From an uncultured Lachnospiraceae bacterium (GTDB lineage Bacteria > Bacillota > Clostridia > Lachnospirales > Lachnospiraceae): DNA of 55,233 nucleotides. Location of the stretch: contig CAMORO010000007.1 in the NCBI GenBank assembly GCA_946623875.1, forward strand, positions 1 through 55,233. The letters are read 5' to 3'. Below the pieces are notes generated by a model that was given only the letters and a program-made list of their open reading frames with translations, ran no database searches and was not told the origin of the DNA. Both the position numbers and the translations under genes were made by a program. Positions 23,595-33,524 of this stretch are shown in pieces (the stretch's first letter is position 1; each line of letters starts with the position of its first letter).

Positions 23595-24425
23595 TCACAT
23601 CCGACCGAAGGAAATGATCGATTCCGTAACAAGTTTCTTGAACTTGGGAGCCGCTGCATTGGCCGCTGCCTGAACCTCTTCATGCGTTAAGGGATTAAGC
23701 GACAGTCCTGCTGCCAGATTACATACACAGGATATCCCGCAAACCTTCATTCCACAGTGATTACCTGCAATTGCTTCAACTACCGTACTCATTCCCACTG
23801 CATCCGCCCCGAGTGTCTTAAGCATCCTTATCTCTGCAGGCGTTTCGAAGGACGGACCCGTTAACTGAACGTAAACACCTTCTTTAATGAGTATATCATT
23901 TTCAGCAGCAGCCTCTCTGATCTTATCACACAATTCATTATCGTATACATTACTCATATCGGGGAATCTTGTTCCCAGATCTTCAATATTCTCTCCTATA
24001 AGCGGATTGGGTGCAAAACAGGATATATGATCCCTTATAAGCATGAAATCTCCTGCCGAAAAGTCAAGATTAATGCCTCCGGAAGCATTGGTCAGAAACA
24101 GTATATCAGCCCCCATCAGTCGCATAAGCCTTGTAGGAAGCACAACATCGCTTATCGGATACCCTTCATAGTAATGTACCCGCCCCTGCATACATACGAC
24201 AGGCACCTCACCGACATATCCGAAGATAAACCGTCCCGCGTGTCCGGGTACCGTGGAAACGGGAAACCCGGTAATCTCACTGTACGGAATGGTATCTGTA
24301 ACTTCAATATCGTTTCCGTAGTCTCCGAGCCCTGATCCAAGAACCAGCGCTACCTTTGGTTTAAAAGATATCCTTGCATTTACGCTCTCGTAACAACGCA
24401 TAAGCTTCTCATGTATTTCGTTCAT
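23595..24425 (-). CDS. punA: purine nucleoside phosphorylase
   Basis: About 276 residues. It splits inosine and guanosine with phosphate into base and ribose 1-phosphate. Trimeric-type motifs are present: ALVLGSGLGDYG for phosphate, STVPGHAGRFIFG with the His, MQGRVHYYEGY, LFLTNASGGIN, TGPSFETPAEIRML and GADAVGMSTVVEAI. The length fits the family. It lies only 17 bases behind the hybrid kinase gene, so the signalling genes and the salvage genes are probably one transcript. Confidence 0.95.
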   Translation of the reverse strand: MNEIHEKLMRCYESVNARISFKPKVALVLGSGLGDYGNDIEVTDTIPYSEITGFPVSTVPGHAGRFIFGYVGEVPVVCMQGRVHYYEGYPISDVVLPTRLMRLMGADILFLTNASGGINLDFSAGDFMLIRDHISCFAPNPLIGENIEDLGTRFPDMSNVYDNELCDKIREAAAENDILIKEGVYVQLTGPSFETPAEIRMLKTLGADAVGMSTVVEAIAGNHCGMKVCGISCVCNLAAGLSLNPLTHEEVQAAANAAAPKFKKLVTESIISFGRM

Positions 24426-24442
24426 TTCACTCTCCTTAATGT

Positions 24443-27232
24443 TTATTCTATGATCTTTAATACCTTTGCCACAATATCCTTAACGGTATGATAATCAAAC
24501 ATATCATACGCGTCCCTGATCTGACCGATAAGTGAATTCAGTTCGCTGCCGTAATTAAAGCCGGTAATCTCTGCCAGTATTTCCTCACACCGTTTCAGGT
24601 TAACCTTATTCAGGCTTTCCTGAAGCTCTGTCATTGTCTCCCTTGAAAGGCTCGACTCCTCAAGTCCGTCAAGTTCATTACCGCCGTTCTCCTCATCCTC
24701 GTACGCTCCGCGCTCAGTCAGCATTTCCTTAATCTTCTCAAGAAGCTCCATAAAATCATCAAGACAACTGTCGAGCTGACTCTCTATATATGCAATGTTA
24801 TTCTCCTTACCGGCCATTTCAAGCTTCTTAAACCTCTCTGACATGACCAGAGCTCCAATGCTGGCCGAGCTGCTCTTAAGAGCATGAACATTTGTGGTAA
24901 ACAGTGATATATCACCTGTGAGAAACTGTCCGGGGATTGCCTTCCATTTATCGAGTCCCTCGTGATAATACGTGTTGAGTACTACGTAATAAATATCCTC
25001 CAGTCCTCCGACATTCTCAATACCCTTTTCTATATTTATCTCAAGAGGATCGGGGATTTCCTCTTCCTGTACCGTTGCCACGGTATCTTCTTCCTTATCC
25101 TGCTTCACAGGCTCATCCTGAACTATAACGGCAAGCTCATCCGGCAGATACTTCCTGAGCAGCCTTGCAAGATGATAATCCTTGACAGGCTTGGCGATAT
25201 AATCATCAAAGCCCATCTCCCGGAGACGTTCACCGACATCCCTTCCCAGCTCGGCCGTAACACACAGCACGGGAATATCCGCATTTGCTCCCGGGATCTG
25301 CTGGATCCTGTGGAGTGTTTCTATACCGTCCATTTCGGGCATGAGATGGTCGAGCAGGATGAGGTCGAACTCTTCTTCCTTGAGGATCTCCAGACATTCC
25401 TTACCGCTTGATGCACATCTGGCCACAATATCAAAGTTCTCAAGTATGCTGCTTATAACCTGCTGGTTAACAACACTGTCATCAACTACCATTACTCTTG
25501 CATCAGGGTAGATGTAACGTTCGGCAGATCTTGTCCGCATGTAATCATCGGCCGACCACTGTCCGTTCAATACCTCGATGATATTAAGAGATGACAAAGG
25601 CTTTCTGATTATCCTGCATTCGCCGAAATCCCTGTACACATGGCTGTAATCGGTAATTACATATGTAATTTCCTCACACATGCTCTGTTTAAGGATGTCT
25701 CCGAGAGCTTCGTAATCCCTCTCCCATACAAAGATATGGGTATATCTGTGATCTGCTATCTCATTCATCAGGGCAACGGGACCCGCTGCATAAACCGGAC
25801 TGATCCTGATATCCTCCATCAGCTTCTTCCAGATAACATCCTCATCCTTATCATGCAGATATACAAGCACATGTCTCTCCATGGTTTCGTCAACAGAAAG
25901 CATCGGTGTATCGTCAATAATATAATTGGAAAATTCAAATACTATGGCGGTACCGACATCCACGACACTCTCAATCTTAAGAAAACCATCCATCATTGAC
26001 AAAAGCTCGTTACATATGGATATCTCGAGTCCGAGACCCTTGAGTGTGGCATTCCTTCTGGAATCATATTTATTGAAAGCACCCAGGAGTGAATCCACAT
26101 CCGCTTCGGGCATTCCCGAACCGGTCTCGGCGATCCTGCACTTGAACCTCAGCATATGCTCCTCAAGTATCTTCTCGGATTTCACTTCCAGTGACATGCT
26201 TCTCCTGACGGTCTGCTGTATGGAATTGTACAGAAGGTACAAAAATATCTGCTTGACACCCTGGCTGTCTCCGAACAGATATGACGGTATGTTTCTGTCA
26301 ATGAAGACATAGAAATCCGCACCCTGCTCCTGCATCCCCCGTGATACATTGTCTATGACCTCTTTCATCAGCTCCTTAAAGCTGTACTTCACGGGAACGG
26401 CTTCCCACTTGTTGGAGTCAAGCTTACTATAGATAAGGATATTGTTAACTATCCTCAGAAGCTGTGATGAAGCATCCTTTATAACCATTGCCTGTTCTCT
26501 GGCTCCGGGGGTAAGATCCTCTTTAAGAATAAGTTCATTCATTCCCACTATGGCATTCATGGGGTTGCGGATCTCATGCGTCATATTTGCAAGAAAACGG
26601 ATCTTGCTGAGTTCCGAGTTCCTTATAGATATATTTGACTGCTCCTTACGGAGCTTCAGCTTCTCGAAAAGCACAGTCTGGAAATACACAATAAACAGCG
26701 GAACAAGACAGGCGATCAGGAAATTCAGGATCTTCTCCGGGAAGGTACACCCGGATTCAAGATAGTAGTTAAGCATATCCCTGTGTTTGTAGCAGAAGAC
26801 AAACATGACCGCGTAATAGATCAGTTCGAGAGGAACCATGATCCACACTCCCCTGTCTTCAATAACAAAGAAGGTGAGAATGACCGCAACCGCCAGCATC
26901 AGCGGTGTTCCGTTATATATGTATCCGGTAATGAAAAACAGAAGCGGAAAAATAACAAAACACACGATACAGCACAGAAGGTACGACGCCAGCCGGTATT
27001 CTTCATATCTCCAGACAAGATATGTCAGTCCCGCAAGTATGATAAAATAGGACATCTCTATCGTAACGACAATAAGACCGTATTTCGCAAAAGGTCCGGT
27101 CAGCATGACAAGCAGAAGCATTGGCATGACATAGCTTACGATAAGATAAAAGCTCTTCTTCTTCATCGGAACTGTGTCGTCGTTAAAGTATTCAATTATT
27201 TTTCTTATTCCGAAAATATCAGTTGTTTTCAT
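24443..27232 (-). CDS. hybrid sensor kinase with receiver and Hpt domains
   Basis: About 929 residues. About six membrane helices fill residues 25-190. The HisKA phospho-His is near 218 (MTHEIRNPMNAIVGM). The ATPase domain keeps an N-box Asn (YLLYNSI), but its G1 box reads ETGSGM instead of DTGxGI and the G2 box LKGLGLEI, so kinase activity may be weak. A receiver-like insert is followed by a full receiver (Asp near 629, LILLDHLMPEMDG). An Hpt domain ends the protein (His near 781, NVHALKSSSASIGA). It starts eight bases after the second hybrid kinase. The two may form a heterodimer or serve one relay. Confidence 0.88.
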   Translation of the reverse strand: MKTTDIFGIRKIIEYFNDDTVPMKKKSFYLIVSYVMPMLLLVMLTGPFAKYGLIVVTIEMSYFIILAGLTYLVWRYEEYRLASYLLCCIVCFVIFPLLFFITGYIYNGTPLMLAVAVILTFFVIEDRGVWIMVPLELIYYAVMFVFCYKHRDMLNYYLESGCTFPEKILNFLIACLVPLFIVYFQTVLFEKLKLRKEQSNISIRNSELSKIRFLANMTHEIRNPMNAIVGMNELILKEDLTPGAREQAMVIKDASSQLLRIVNNILIYSKLDSNKWEAVPVKYSFKELMKEVIDNVSRGMQEQGADFYVFIDRNIPSYLFGDSQGVKQIFLYLLYNSIQQTVRRSMSLEVKSEKILEEHMLRFKCRIAETGSGMPEADVDSLLGAFNKYDSRRNATLKGLGLEISICNELLSMMDGFLKIESVVDVGTAIVFEFSNYIIDDTPMLSVDETMERHVLVYLHDKDEDVIWKKLMEDIRISPVYAAGPVALMNEIADHRYTHIFVWERDYEALGDILKQSMCEEITYVITDYSHVYRDFGECRIIRKPLSSLNIIEVLNGQWSADDYMRTRSAERYIYPDARVMVVDDSVVNQQVISSILENFDIVARCASSGKECLEILKEEEFDLILLDHLMPEMDGIETLHRIQQIPGANADIPVLCVTAELGRDVGERLREMGFDDYIAKPVKDYHLARLLRKYLPDELAVIVQDEPVKQDKEEDTVATVQEEEIPDPLEINIEKGIENVGGLEDIYYVVLNTYYHEGLDKWKAIPGQFLTGDISLFTTNVHALKSSSASIGALVMSERFKKLEMAGKENNIAYIESQLDSCLDDFMELLEKIKEMLTERGAYEDEENGGNELDGLEESSLSRETMTELQESLNKVNLKRCEEILAEITGFNYGSELNSLIGQIRDAYDMFDYHTVKDIVAKVLKIIE

Positions 27233-27240
27233 CGTATGAC

Positions 27241-29355
27241 CTATTCACCGGTATAATGTATCATTTGCGCAGGTAAAAGCGTCTTAAGTGTTTTCTCCAT
27301 CTTTTCTATATCGATCGGCTTACTTATGAAATCGGAAAATCCCGCATCAAGAAACATCTCCCTGGCTCCGTTCACCACATTTGCGGTCAGTGAAACCACG
27401 GGAAGGATCCTGAACTGCTCACCGTTTAATTTCCGTATGCACTCCAGTGTATCTATACCGTTCATCTCCGGCATCATATAATCAAGGAATACCAGATCAA
27501 TATGCTCCTTTAAGAGAATGTCCAGACATTCCTTACCGCTCAGAGCCGTATGAACCGTTGCACCATACCGTCTCAATATGCCGCTCGCCACATTAAGGTT
27601 CGTGAGATTGTCATCAACGACCAGTATTCTGGCATCCGGACATTTGAACTCTCCCTTCTTCACCACTTCTCGCGAATAACTCGAATCCCTGTTGGCCAGA
27701 ACATCCGTAACATTAAGGATATGAACCGGTCTTGTCATTACAAAGCCCATCTTGCTTACCGATATCGACTCACTGAGGCCGGCGATGATGACAAGATGTT
27801 CATCATTCAGCTCATGCTCTAGGAAACGCATATCAGCGTTATATTCCTGGGAAGAAATAAAGATATGCGTATACTTATTGTTGATGACGCAGGTTTCAAA
27901 GCTTCTCTTGTCAGAGACCACCTCGGAATATACATGAAGCTCGTTGAATATCCTCTTAAGAGCCATGCTCTCATCATTGTCACCAACATAAACAAGCACA
28001 CTGTAGGTATCCGGTGACTTGATATCCGCTATTCTTTCATTGGAATCCTCCTGTATGGGAACCCTGAAGCCAAAGGTACTTCCGACATGATAACTGCTGT
28101 TCACGGTAATCTCGCCATCCATCTTCTCTATTATCTCCTTGCAGATGGCAAGTCCGAGCCCGGTTCCCTCAACAGCGTTCAGCCCGTCCTCGGTAAGGTC
28201 TATCCTCTTATACAGTTCGAACAGATGCGGAATATTCTCCGACTTGATCCCTATACCCGTATCTTCCACTTCAGCCTTCAGTATGATCTCGTTATCATCC
28301 TTGGGTTCGGAAGTTACTCTTAACGTTATCCGGCCTTCCTTTGTATATTTGACCGCATTGTTAAGGATATTGATAAATACCTGTCTAAGCCTTGGTCCGT
28401 CACCGAAGGCATACTGAGGTAATCTGCTGTCGATCTCCACGAAAAACCTGACTCTTGAATCCATAAGACGCACCGATGTCATGTTTATTATTTCCATAAA
28501 CATCTTGGCAAGGTCAAACCTTGCGTTATAGATCTCAACCTCCTGGGAGCCCGACTTGGACAGATCCATAACCTCATCGGTCAGTGAAAGAAGCGCGTTT
28601 GACGAATTCAGTATGTTGTATACACACTCCTTGACATGATCGTTGACATCCTGATCAAGAAGCAGCCCGATCGTTCCTATTATCGCATTCATGGGTGTCC
28701 TTATCTCGTGTGACATATTAACCAGAAATATGTCCATGCTCACATAGGCATCCACGGCTTCATCATGAAGCTTCTCAAGATTCCTCTCCTCCTTGTTGTT
28801 TAAGTACATCCGAAATCTTATCGCCAGTCCGGTGCACAGGGATGTCAGTGTTATTGCGACAAAAACAGCGATATAATCCTTGACGGTCTCAACCGCTATG
28901 TTCTCCTCCATCGTACGTGTCAGTTCGCCCGCATAAAGAACCATAATATAAGCAACAAAATCAATCGTCGTCATGATAAGTGCATTTCTTTTTGACATCA
29001 GAAAAATATTGTAGAGAAGACCGAAAATGAAATATACCTGAATACAGAAATACAGCTTATTAAATTCAAAATAAAGCATCGGGAAAAAAATGAGATTGAT
29101 GAAACACGACATGATTATCGCATGGAACTCGAACCTTTTAGTCTCATTGCCTATGTAGAAAGTATATAAAGCCGCTGCTGAGGTTGCGGTAGCTATCATA
29201 TATGCTCTCGGAGTGGGAAAGAAAAAATGAATAAGTAAAGCAGACAGCAGAAAAGCAACTACCGCTATCATATGTATCCCGTTATATATCTTAACTTCCA
29301 TGGACAGCTCTTCGCCAAAGTATCTGTCCTTAAATGAAACCAGATAATCTATCAT
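27241..29355 (-). CDS. hybrid sensor histidine kinase
   Basis: About 704 residues. Six or so membrane helices (about residues 25-190) have only short loops, so the sensor is in the membrane. The HisKA phospho-His lies near 214 (NMSHEIRTPMNAIIG). The ATPase boxes are intact (DTGIGI, GTGLGL). A degenerate receiver-like region at about 470-560 is followed by a full receiver (Asp near 623, LVFLDYMMPEMNG). It has no Hpt of its own; the Hpt of the next kinase could serve it. The gene starts nine bases after the HD-GYP regulator gene. Confidence 0.9.
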   Translation of the reverse strand: MIDYLVSFKDRYFGEELSMEVKIYNGIHMIAVVAFLLSALLIHFFFPTPRAYMIATATSAAALYTFYIGNETKRFEFHAIIMSCFINLIFFPMLYFEFNKLYFCIQVYFIFGLLYNIFLMSKRNALIMTTIDFVAYIMVLYAGELTRTMEENIAVETVKDYIAVFVAITLTSLCTGLAIRFRMYLNNKEERNLEKLHDEAVDAYVSMDIFLVNMSHEIRTPMNAIIGTIGLLLDQDVNDHVKECVYNILNSSNALLSLTDEVMDLSKSGSQEVEIYNARFDLAKMFMEIINMTSVRLMDSRVRFFVEIDSRLPQYAFGDGPRLRQVFINILNNAVKYTKEGRITLRVTSEPKDDNEIILKAEVEDTGIGIKSENIPHLFELYKRIDLTEDGLNAVEGTGLGLAICKEIIEKMDGEITVNSSYHVGSTFGFRVPIQEDSNERIADIKSPDTYSVLVYVGDNDESMALKRIFNELHVYSEVVSDKRSFETCVINNKYTHIFISSQEYNADMRFLEHELNDEHLVIIAGLSESISVSKMGFVMTRPVHILNVTDVLANRDSSYSREVVKKGEFKCPDARILVVDDNLTNLNVASGILRRYGATVHTALSGKECLDILLKEHIDLVFLDYMMPEMNGIDTLECIRKLNGEQFRILPVVSLTANVVNGAREMFLDAGFSDFISKPIDIEKMEKTLKTLLPAQMIHYTGE

Positions 29356-29364
29356 AAAAATTCA

Positions 29365-30426
29365 TCAATCCTTGTCAGCAGCATGTTCAAACAGATCGGC
29401 ACAGGTAAGGAACAGCTCAACAAATTCCGGATCATAATGTGTTCCGCTCCACAGAGCGATCCTCTTAACTGCCTCCCTGTGTGTAAGAGGCTCCCCTCCG
29501 TCGTTGTTGAACCTGAAGTTGTCGTAACTGTTTACAATCGTAAGAATACGGGCTTCCATGGGGATGTCCGTAGTCATGATATGATCAGGGTATCCCTTGC
29601 CGTCCCACCTCTCATGATGATAACGGCAGAGGTTGTATACATACAGCAGGAACTTGCTGTTGGTAATTGCATTGGTAACCTTCTTACATGCTTCCGCACC
29701 CATGATCGTATGAGCGTGATTGAATTCCTTCTCCTGAAGGCTGAGATCGACCATATCGGCTATACATCTGTCGGTCATGCATATCTTGCCCATATCATGA
29801 AGCTTGCTCGCAAACACAAGAAGCTCCTTGTCCTCTTCGGTTATATTAAACCTTCCTGTCTTGATTATCTGAGTGAGGAACAGCTCCATATACTTCTGAA
29901 CTCTCTCACTGTGTTCGGCTATCATATGCGAACGGCTGCCCATAAGTGATGAAAACATTTCAACCATCGCATATTCAAGCTCCACGATATTGTGAACCTT
30001 TTCCTTAAGGGTATTTGACAGGTTCTCATTCACCTTCTTAAGCTTACGCTCCGTCTCTATGCTCTGAACATGAACCTCGAGACGCTTACGCAGAAGCGCG
30101 GTTGTGTAAGGCTTGTGTATATAATCAACAGCCCCAAGAAAATACCCTTCCACCTCGGTCGTAGGGTCATCCTGCGCCGTAAGGAATATAACCCGGACAT
30201 CTATAAGCCTCGGATCGTTCTTCATCTCGCTCAGCACATAGAAGCCGTTTACATCCGGCATATCCACATCGAGCAGAATGATATCCGGCGGATCCGGCAT
30301 GTCATGAAGGAATTCCAGAGCCGTCTTGCCGGCAGAAACCGGAACAACCTCATATATTTCCTCCAGTATCTTCTTTGCCATGATAAGGTTGGTCATATTA
30401 TCATCAACAATCATTACCTTATACAT
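29365..30426 (-). CDS. response regulator with HD-GYP domain
   Basis: About 353 residues. Residues 1-120 are a receiver (MIVDDN, acceptor Asp in IILLDVDMPDVNG, FLTAQDD, HKPYT). A helical linker follows, then an HD-GYP domain at about 150-345: LHDMGKI, NHAHTIMGAEA, YHHERWDGKGYPDH and ILTIVNSYDNF. All metal-binding His/Asp motifs and the GYP segment are present, so it should hydrolyse cyclic di-GMP when phosphorylated. I chose the ATG at 30426, which has better spacing from GAGGG than the one six bases upstream. It is likely phosphorylated by the two hybrid kinases encoded next. Confidence 0.9.
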   Translation of the reverse strand: MYKVMIVDDNMTNLIMAKKILEEIYEVVPVSAGKTALEFLHDMPDPPDIILLDVDMPDVNGFYVLSEMKNDPRLIDVRVIFLTAQDDPTTEVEGYFLGAVDYIHKPYTTALLRKRLEVHVQSIETERKLKKVNENLSNTLKEKVHNIVELEYAMVEMFSSLMGSRSHMIAEHSERVQKYMELFLTQIIKTGRFNITEEDKELLVFASKLHDMGKICMTDRCIADMVDLSLQEKEFNHAHTIMGAEACKKVTNAITNSKFLLYVYNLCRYHHERWDGKGYPDHIMTTDIPMEARILTIVNSYDNFRFNNDGGEPLTHREAVKRIALWSGTHYDPEFVELFLTCADLFEHAADKD

Positions 30427-30449
30427 ATGCATCCCTCACTCTCTGCATC

Positions 30450-31661
30450 TTATTTAGTCTGCATAAGATACTTCATTCCGTCCTTTAGGCCATCGACAGT
30501 AAGCCTGTTCATCTTAAACAATCCCTTAACCGCCGTCTCCGCTTCACGCCAAGGCGCATTACCGGGAGCCATCTTGGGATTGAGCCACAGTATACGCTTG
30601 AAGTTCTTCTTCATCAGCTTAAGCCATTCATATCCGGACAGGCCGTCATTCGGTCCTCTGTAATTGCCCGTATCGGAATACAGCTCCTCCGGTGCCATCG
30701 CCGCATCTCCGACTATGATCACCTTATAGTCGCTGTCAAGATTCTTAAATATCCATTCAGTCTCTATCCAGTCACCGAACTCACACTCCGGTGTATTGTA
30801 CAGCCTTGCATAAATACAATTGTGGAAGTAGTAGGTCTTAACATCCTTAAAATGATTTGATTTGTTAACGGACTGGAACAGTTCGTTCAACAGTGTGCTG
30901 TACGGGATCATTGTTCCGCCGGAATCCATAAGAAGAAGCAGCTTGACCGTATTCTTTCTCGGCCGCTCAAATACAAGCTGCAGACATCCGCCGTTATTGC
31001 AGGTCTTATCTATAGTTCCGTTTATATCAAGCTCGGTCTTTGGAACATCAAGCCTGGTGGAGAACTGTCTTAACTTCCTCAGTGCCACCTGGAACTGTCT
31101 GTTGTCGAGTACCCTGTCATTCCTGAAATCCCTGAACTTACGCTCCCCGATGACCTGGAACGCCGACTGGTATCCCGTCGTCCCGCCTATCCTGACGCCT
31201 CCCATGTGTCCTCCGAGATTTCCGAAGGACGAATTACCCATTGTACCTATCCACTGGTTACCGCCGTTGTGCTCCGACTCCTGATCCTTCTGCCGTTCCC
31301 TGAACTTCTCAAGGACTTCCTCCTTTGTTTCTTCGATACGGTTGACCTCACCGTCGATAAGCTTCTTCATCATCTCCTGCTCAGCGGACTGCGCAAAATC
31401 ACTCTTGTCAAGCCACCGCTTCATCTGTTCGGAAACATCCTCCGGTTCCATATGGATACCCTTGAAGTAATCGTTGAACAGCATGTCATATTTGTCAAAT
31501 TCATTCTCGGATTTACAAAGTATCATCCTCGAAATATAGTAAAATTCCGTAAGTGAAGCATGAGTCAGGCCCTTATCCACCGCATCTATGAGCGTAAGCC
31601 ACTCGGACAGCGATACATCCATCTCATGATCCCTTAAGAAAAAGAAATACTCAGTAAACAT
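30450..31661 (-). CDS. VWA-domain CoxE-like protein
   Basis: About 403 residues. The N-terminal half is helical and acidic, with the glycine-rich stretch NSSFGNLGGHMGGVRIGG near residue 145. The C-terminal half is a CoxE-like von Willebrand A domain. Its metal site is of a weak type (LLLLMDSGGTM near residue 244 in place of DxSxS), with Asp in VIIVGDAAMAPEELY. Such proteins act with a MoxR ATPase, whose gene lies 28 bases upstream, to remodel or activate other proteins or complexes. The client here is unknown; the HD-GYP and kinase genes downstream are candidates only by position. Confidence 0.8.
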   Translation of the reverse strand: MFTEYFFFLRDHEMDVSLSEWLTLIDAVDKGLTHASLTEFYYISRMILCKSENEFDKYDMLFNDYFKGIHMEPEDVSEQMKRWLDKSDFAQSAEQEMMKKLIDGEVNRIEETKEEVLEKFRERQKDQESEHNGGNQWIGTMGNSSFGNLGGHMGGVRIGGTTGYQSAFQVIGERKFRDFRNDRVLDNRQFQVALRKLRQFSTRLDVPKTELDINGTIDKTCNNGGCLQLVFERPRKNTVKLLLLMDSGGTMIPYSTLLNELFQSVNKSNHFKDVKTYYFHNCIYARLYNTPECEFGDWIETEWIFKNLDSDYKVIIVGDAAMAPEELYSDTGNYRGPNDGLSGYEWLKLMKKNFKRILWLNPKMAPGNAPWREAETAVKGLFKMNRLTVDGLKDGMKYLMQTK

Positions 31662-31689
31662 CGGGTTACCTCAATATTTTCTCTCACGG

Positions 31690-32511
31690 TCAGACCCTGC
31701 CGTGTACTACAGCATTCAGATCCTCATCCTTTTTGACGACCGTACCGATGAACGGAAGCTCGGAACATATCTTCTCGGCAGGTATCCCTCCAAGCTGCAA
31801 TGCCCTTATCCAGTCGATAAGCTCGGATGTCGACGGTTTCTTCTTGACATCTCTTAAATCCCTTATCTCGTAGAAAGCCTTGAGCGCCTCGTTTAACAGA
31901 TTGTCATCCAGTGAATCAAAGTGTGTCCTGACTATCTCGCTCATAAGCTCCTTATCCGGGAAAGCTATATAGTGGAAAATGCATCTTCTTAAAAATGCGT
32001 CGGGAAGCTCCTTCTCCGCATTGGAAGTGATTATGACTATCGGCCGGTGTTTCGCCTTTATCGTCTCCTTTGTCTCATGAATGTAGAACTCCATCTGGTC
32101 AAGCTCCCACAGAAGATCGTTGGGGAACTCAAGATCTGCCTTGTCTATCTCATCTATCAGAAGTACTACCTGTTCATCGGACTCAAATGCCTCACCCAGC
32201 TTACCCAGCTTAATGTATCTGCTGATATCATCAACGCCTTCCTCACCGAACTGGCCGTCATAGAGCCTTTGAATGGTATCGTATACATACAGCCCGTCCT
32301 GAGCCTTGGTCGTTGATTTGATATTCCATATGATAAGCTTCTTCCCAAGGGACTCCGCGATCGCATTGGCAAGCATGGTCTTTCCGGTACCGGGCTCACC
32401 CTTTATCAGCAGCGGCTTCTCAAGCATCCTCGCAACATTAACCGCCGACATAAGCTCTGCCGAAGCAACATACGTGGCGGTACTCTTAAATCCTCCTGCA
32501 TTTATATCCAT
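31690..32511 (-). CDS. MoxR-type AAA+ ATPase
   Basis: About 273 residues. Walker A GEPGTGKTML lies near residue 40, Walker B VVLLIDEIDKAD near 120, sensor 1 in IVITSNAEK and the arginine region DAFLRRCIFHYI near 165. The size is that of a minimal MoxR protein. MoxR ATPases work with VWA partners, as the next gene is. It is the first gene of the minus-strand run; a -35-like TTGGCA is seen upstream, but no clear -10. Confidence 0.9.
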   Translation of the reverse strand: MDINAGGFKSTATYVASAELMSAVNVARMLEKPLLIKGEPGTGKTMLANAIAESLGKKLIIWNIKSTTKAQDGLYVYDTIQRLYDGQFGEEGVDDISRYIKLGKLGEAFESDEQVVLLIDEIDKADLEFPNDLLWELDQMEFYIHETKETIKAKHRPIVIITSNAEKELPDAFLRRCIFHYIAFPDKELMSEIVRTHFDSLDDNLLNEALKAFYEIRDLRDVKKKPSTSELIDWIRALQLGGIPAEKICSELPFIGTVVKKDEDLNAVVHGRV

Positions 32512-32663
32512 TTCATATACTCCGTTTCTGGTTTTTTAATGATGGCGATCCGGTATTTAACAAGTTAAAGTGATAAATCGTATTATTGCCAATCATCCTC
32601 TTATATGATAAGATATCTTAGTTGTAAAATCAACCAAAAAGTCTTACGGCAAAGGAGCTGCAC

Positions 32664-33524
32664 ATGATAAAGGATATATTCAAAAACAAATCCTCCGTCC
32701 TCTCCTTCGAGGTATTTCCTCCCAAAAAGGATGACGGATTAACAAATGTACTCAGTACAATAGATGCTCTTACAGAGCTTAAGCCGGATTTCATAAGCGT
32801 AACCTACGGTGCGGGCGGCAGCAATTCCAAGAAGACACTTGATGTTGCCTCATATATACAAAACAACAGGGGGATTGATGCACTGTGCCATATGACCTGC
32901 GTAGGCTATACCAAGTCAGATCTTGACAGTGCCCTTGAAGAATTTGACAGAAGTTCTCTTTCCAACCTTCTGGCACTGCGCGGAGACAGGCCTCTTACAA
33001 TGTCGGACGAACAGTTCAACAGCAGGGAGTTCATGTATGCAAATGAAATGGTTGAATATATAAGGAAAAAAAAGGGAGATTCCGTCACAATAGGCGGTGC
33101 CTGCTATCCCGAGAAACATCCCGAATCGGCGTCGCTTGAAGAGGATATCATCAACTTAAAACGCAAGGCAGAGGCCGGTCTTGATTTCATGACCACACAG
33201 ATGTGCTTTGACAACGAGCTGTTCTACCGCTACTTTGACCTTCTTGACAGAAACGGGATCACAATACCGGTAACCTGCGGCATCATGCCTATTACAAAAG
33301 CCGGCCAGCTCGGACGCTCCGTAACCCTCTCCGGCTCTTCCGTACCGAAGAAATTAAGCGATCTTATCGCACTTCACGGTGAGGATGACGCTGAAATGTT
33401 CGAATACGGAACGAAATACGCCGCCGACCAGATAAGGGATCTTAAGTCGCACGGCGTACGCGGTATTCACATATATGCAATGAACAATGCCAAAACAGTA
33501 AAGGCAATACTTGAGCAGCTATGA
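32664..33524 (+). CDS. metF: methylenetetrahydrofolate reductase
   Basis: About 286 residues. It reduces 5,10-methylenetetrahydrofolate to the 5-methyl form for methionine synthesis, using FAD. Family motifs are present: SFEVFPPKKDDG at the start, SVTYGAGGSN, LCHMTCVGYTKSDL, LALRGDRP and a Tyr-rich FYRYFDLLDRNGI. AAAGGAG precedes the ATG. TTGCCA with TAAGAT at 17 bp is a likely promoter. No SAM riboswitch or T-box is seen in the short leader. Its stop codon touches that of argJ, which runs the other way. Confidence 0.93.
   Translation: MIKDIFKNKSSVLSFEVFPPKKDDGLTNVLSTIDALTELKPDFISVTYGAGGSNSKKTLDVASYIQNNRGIDALCHMTCVGYTKSDLDSALEEFDRSSLSNLLALRGDRPLTMSDEQFNSREFMYANEMVEYIRKKKGDSVTIGGACYPEKHPESASLEEDIINLKRKAEAGLDFMTTQMCFDNELFYRYFDLLDRNGITIPVTCGIMPITKAGQLGRSVTLSGSSVPKKLSDLIALHGEDDAEMFEYGTKYAADQIRDLKSHGVRGIHIYAMNNAKTVKAILEQL

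Noticed and set aside
32512-32663. SAM riboswitch or T-box ahead of metF
   Set aside because: The leader is too short and lacks the conserved stems. A plain promoter explains it.
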